In this document: piece after piece, positions 62,010-64,000 of the stretch
How positions within the stretch are numbered: position 1 is the stretch's first letter
Layout: every line of letters starts with the position of its first letter
Source of the DNA: Flaccisagitta enflata
Taxonomy: Eukaryota > Chaetognatha > Sagittoidea > Aphragmophora
DNA: 64,000 bases
Reading direction: 5' to 3'
Assembly: GCA_965153355.1 (NCBI GenBank)
Contig: OZ231126.1
Span: 40,734,001-40,798,000, forward strand
Notes under the pieces: generated by a model
Database searches by the model: none
What the model saw: the letters and a program-made list of their open reading frames with translations, nothing else
Told to the model about the DNA's origin: nothing
Made by a program: the position numbers and the translations under genes

Positions 62010-62629
62010 CACAGTGGGCCTTAATTAGATATGGGTTCAAAAAAATCCTCAGCAGTAGTGACTTGTATAAATAGGTAAAATTTATAGTGAAGAATTGATA
62101 TTGACCCTTAAAAAAAAATTTCCCTTGAAAGTTTTCGCAAAAATCACTAAAATATATCCATTTTCTTATATATTTATACATAGATCTCAATGATCCATCA
62201 ATTTTGAAATTCTGATTCCAGTTCCATATTCCTGGTAAAATTTCCAATCATTTGATAGGTCACACTATATGATTTCATGTAAAAATAAAATTTTCGTATT
62301 TTAGGCCACCGTTGCATTTTTGTAACGGTGACATAGAAAATGAAAATTTTATTTTTACATGAAAGTATATAGTGTGACCTATCAAACAATTGGAAATTTT
62401 ACCAGGAATATGAATCTTGAATCAGAATTTCAAAATTGATAGATCATTGAGATCTATCCAGAAATATATAAGAAAATGGACACATTTTAGTGATTTTTGC
62501 GAAAACTTTCAAGGGAAATTTTTTTCTTAGGGGTCAATATCGATTTGTCACTATAAAATGTACCTATTTATACCAGTCACTACTGCTGAGGATTTTTTTG
62601 GACCCATATCCAATTAAGGCCCACTGTGA
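62010..62629. repeat. 620-bp foldback palindrome
   Basis: CACAGTGGGCCTTAATT at the left matches AATTAAGGCCCACTGTG at the right. The arms of about 300 bp stay paired with scattered mismatches to a centre near 62315 (CACCGTTGCATTTTTGTAAC then GGTG). Confidence 0.88.
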
Positions 62630-62984
62630 CTAAAATAACATTTCTTTCTCACTTCTAGCCATTTTTTTTCTTTTTAAACTGAAGAAATGAGCTTTTTCAA
62701 ACAGTGGCAGTGACATTGGTAGTAAGATTATGAAATTTGAAATCGCCGTTCCCATAAGCAATTTTTTTGCAGTTATGAAACTGTAAAAAAGTTGCTTGTA
62801 AAAACGTTTCATAAATTCTGTTTTTTGCAGTTTCAAAACCTCAATTTTTTGCAGTTTCAAAACTTTGAAAAATAAGCTTTTTGTAACGTCCTTCAAAGTA
62901 GTAAAACATTACACATAAGCAAATTTACATAAAATACAAGTGACATGGAGTCACAATTCAACAACAATAGGACGGCAAGCCCAT

Positions 62985-63078
62985 TTTTAGTCGCGTGCTA
63001 CACGACTCTACACCCTGCTTTGTCCATATGTATGAAAGCATAAGTCATCAACCCCTTTGGGGCCGCTGGCCAAAAGGA
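62985..63078. repeat. Fragments of family B and family A ends
   Basis: TTTTTAGTCGCGTGCTACAC then GACTCTACACCCTGCTTTGTC (family B end), joined to GAAAGCATAAGTCATCAACC then CCTTTGGGGCCGCTGG (family A end). 63080-64000 has no gene. Confidence 0.65.
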
Positions 63079-64000
63079 TGTCTTCCAGATTTAGTTTTAT
63101 GGAAAACCACGAGTGGCGCTCGTATCCATTTATTTCAGTTTGGGTAATGTTAGGGAAATTGTTCCACCTAGCATACTACGCGAATAAAGAAAAAGCCGCA
63201 CTTTTGACAATTTATCATATTAAATTTCAAAATAATTAAACAAAATCTTAGACCATTTTGAACATCTTAAAGAGATCTTTCATTTGGCTCCAATCTGGTA
63301 TTTCTAGCTTTATTCGTTTAGAAATGGCATAAAAAAGAGTGAAAACATTGCCATTTTCAGTTTTGCAATCCTATTGAAAAAAAAAGAGTATTTTTGAAAA
63401 CAAGAGGTTCACTTTGGCAAGCTCTATCTCCTAAATGGTTTGAGATACAGACCTGGGGTTAATCTAGACTGAAATAAAATTCAAAAGTCTTTAAAATCAG
63501 TTGAACAAAACAATTTTGAATTAATTTTTTGTGTCTCTTCCGCTCAGCTACAAAAGGGTGCGGCTTTTTTTTTATTTTGCGTAGTATAACCATTTTTCAA
63601 TTTCTAAACACATTTTTTCTTAGTTTCAATACTTCAATTTTTTGCTTTTTTAAAACGGTAAAAAAGCCGATAAGATTACAAAGATATGTAGATTTTTTCT
63701 CTTGCTGGCTATAACTTTAGCTCTGTTTTCAAGCGTTTTGAAACGCAAAAATCTCATGGTTTTAAAACTTTAGAATTGCAAAGTTTTGAAACGGCAACTA
63801 TGCCACAAAATTCGTTTCAAAAGTTGCGCATACTTGTGGTATTGAAACGACAATATTAGATCGTTTTAAAACTGTATAAGAACGCTCGTTTCAAAACGGC
63901 TTTTTTAAGCATTTTTGTGACAAAAATTCATAATTTTTGTAACAAAAATCCACTTTTTTGCATTTTTGAAACGATTTTTGGCGGTTTGATACGTTATAAA

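Larger units (their letters stand above)
61933..63803. repeat. Inverted-end region rich in GTTTTGAAAC
   Basis: GGCATAGTTGCCGTTTTGAA at 61934 is inverted exactly at 63782-63803. Between them and beyond, TTTCAAAAC/GTTTTGAAAC recurs many times. It encloses the palindrome 62010-62629 and a family B/A end fragment at 62985-63078. Confidence 0.55.

Overview
The window is nuclear DNA of an AT-rich, repeat-dense eukaryote. Genes are split by GT-AG introns, and much of the sequence is microsatellite ((CT)n, (AC)n, (AAC)n, (GAAA)n, (GGAC)n), minisatellite or short non-autonomous mobile element. I cannot name the species. The microsatellite load and the introner-like intron described below would suit an aquatic invertebrate, but this is inference only.

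About 0.9-15.4 kb holds the only convincing protein genes. They form a virus-like element of the Polinton/adintovirus/bidnavirus kind. On the + strand, 919-6302 is a gene of at least 16 exons for a superfamily-3 helicase resembling parvovirus/bidnavirus NS1, with Walker A, Walker B and motif C recognisable. On the - strand, read from 15.4 kb down to 6.7 kb, are: a Lys-rich small ORF; an acidic protein ending in a linker-histone-like winged helix; a spliced gene of at least 6 exons that looks like a double-jelly-roll major capsid protein; a protamine-like basic core protein; a small overlapping ORF; and a frame-broken family-B DNA polymerase of the protein-primed transposon/virus type. The combination suggests replication by polymerase plus NS1-like helicase, with DNA condensed by basic proteins and packed in a jelly-roll capsid. 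No integrase, packaging ATPase, protease or penton gene was found. The copy looks inactive: the polymerase has several frame breaks, one MITE sits inside the helicase domain and another inside the capsid gene.

The most notable detail is helicase intron 4339-4557. It is itself a small transposon (19-bp perfect terminal inverted repeats, AGGT target duplication on both sides). The duplicated AGGT supplies both splice sites, so splicing exactly restores the pre-insertion exon. This is the expected structure of an introner. Frame is kept across all introns from exon 3 to exon 16.

About 15.5-64 kb has no gene I can support. It contains: repeat family A (about 40-bp inverted termini around 20-22-bp minisatellites and GGAC runs); families B, C and D (about 100-300 bp, ending in sequences such as GTCGCGTGCACGCGACTAAAAA-like hairpins with GACC/CCAA-rich middles); a 1.43-kb tandem duplication (17.6-20.45 kb); a 4.65-kb tandem duplication with (GA)n at its joints (28.2-37.5 kb); several MITEs; a set of hairpins sharing outer arms but with different self-complementary cores; a 620-bp palindrome; and long simple repeats. 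Long open frames here are translations of simple repeats and are not genes.
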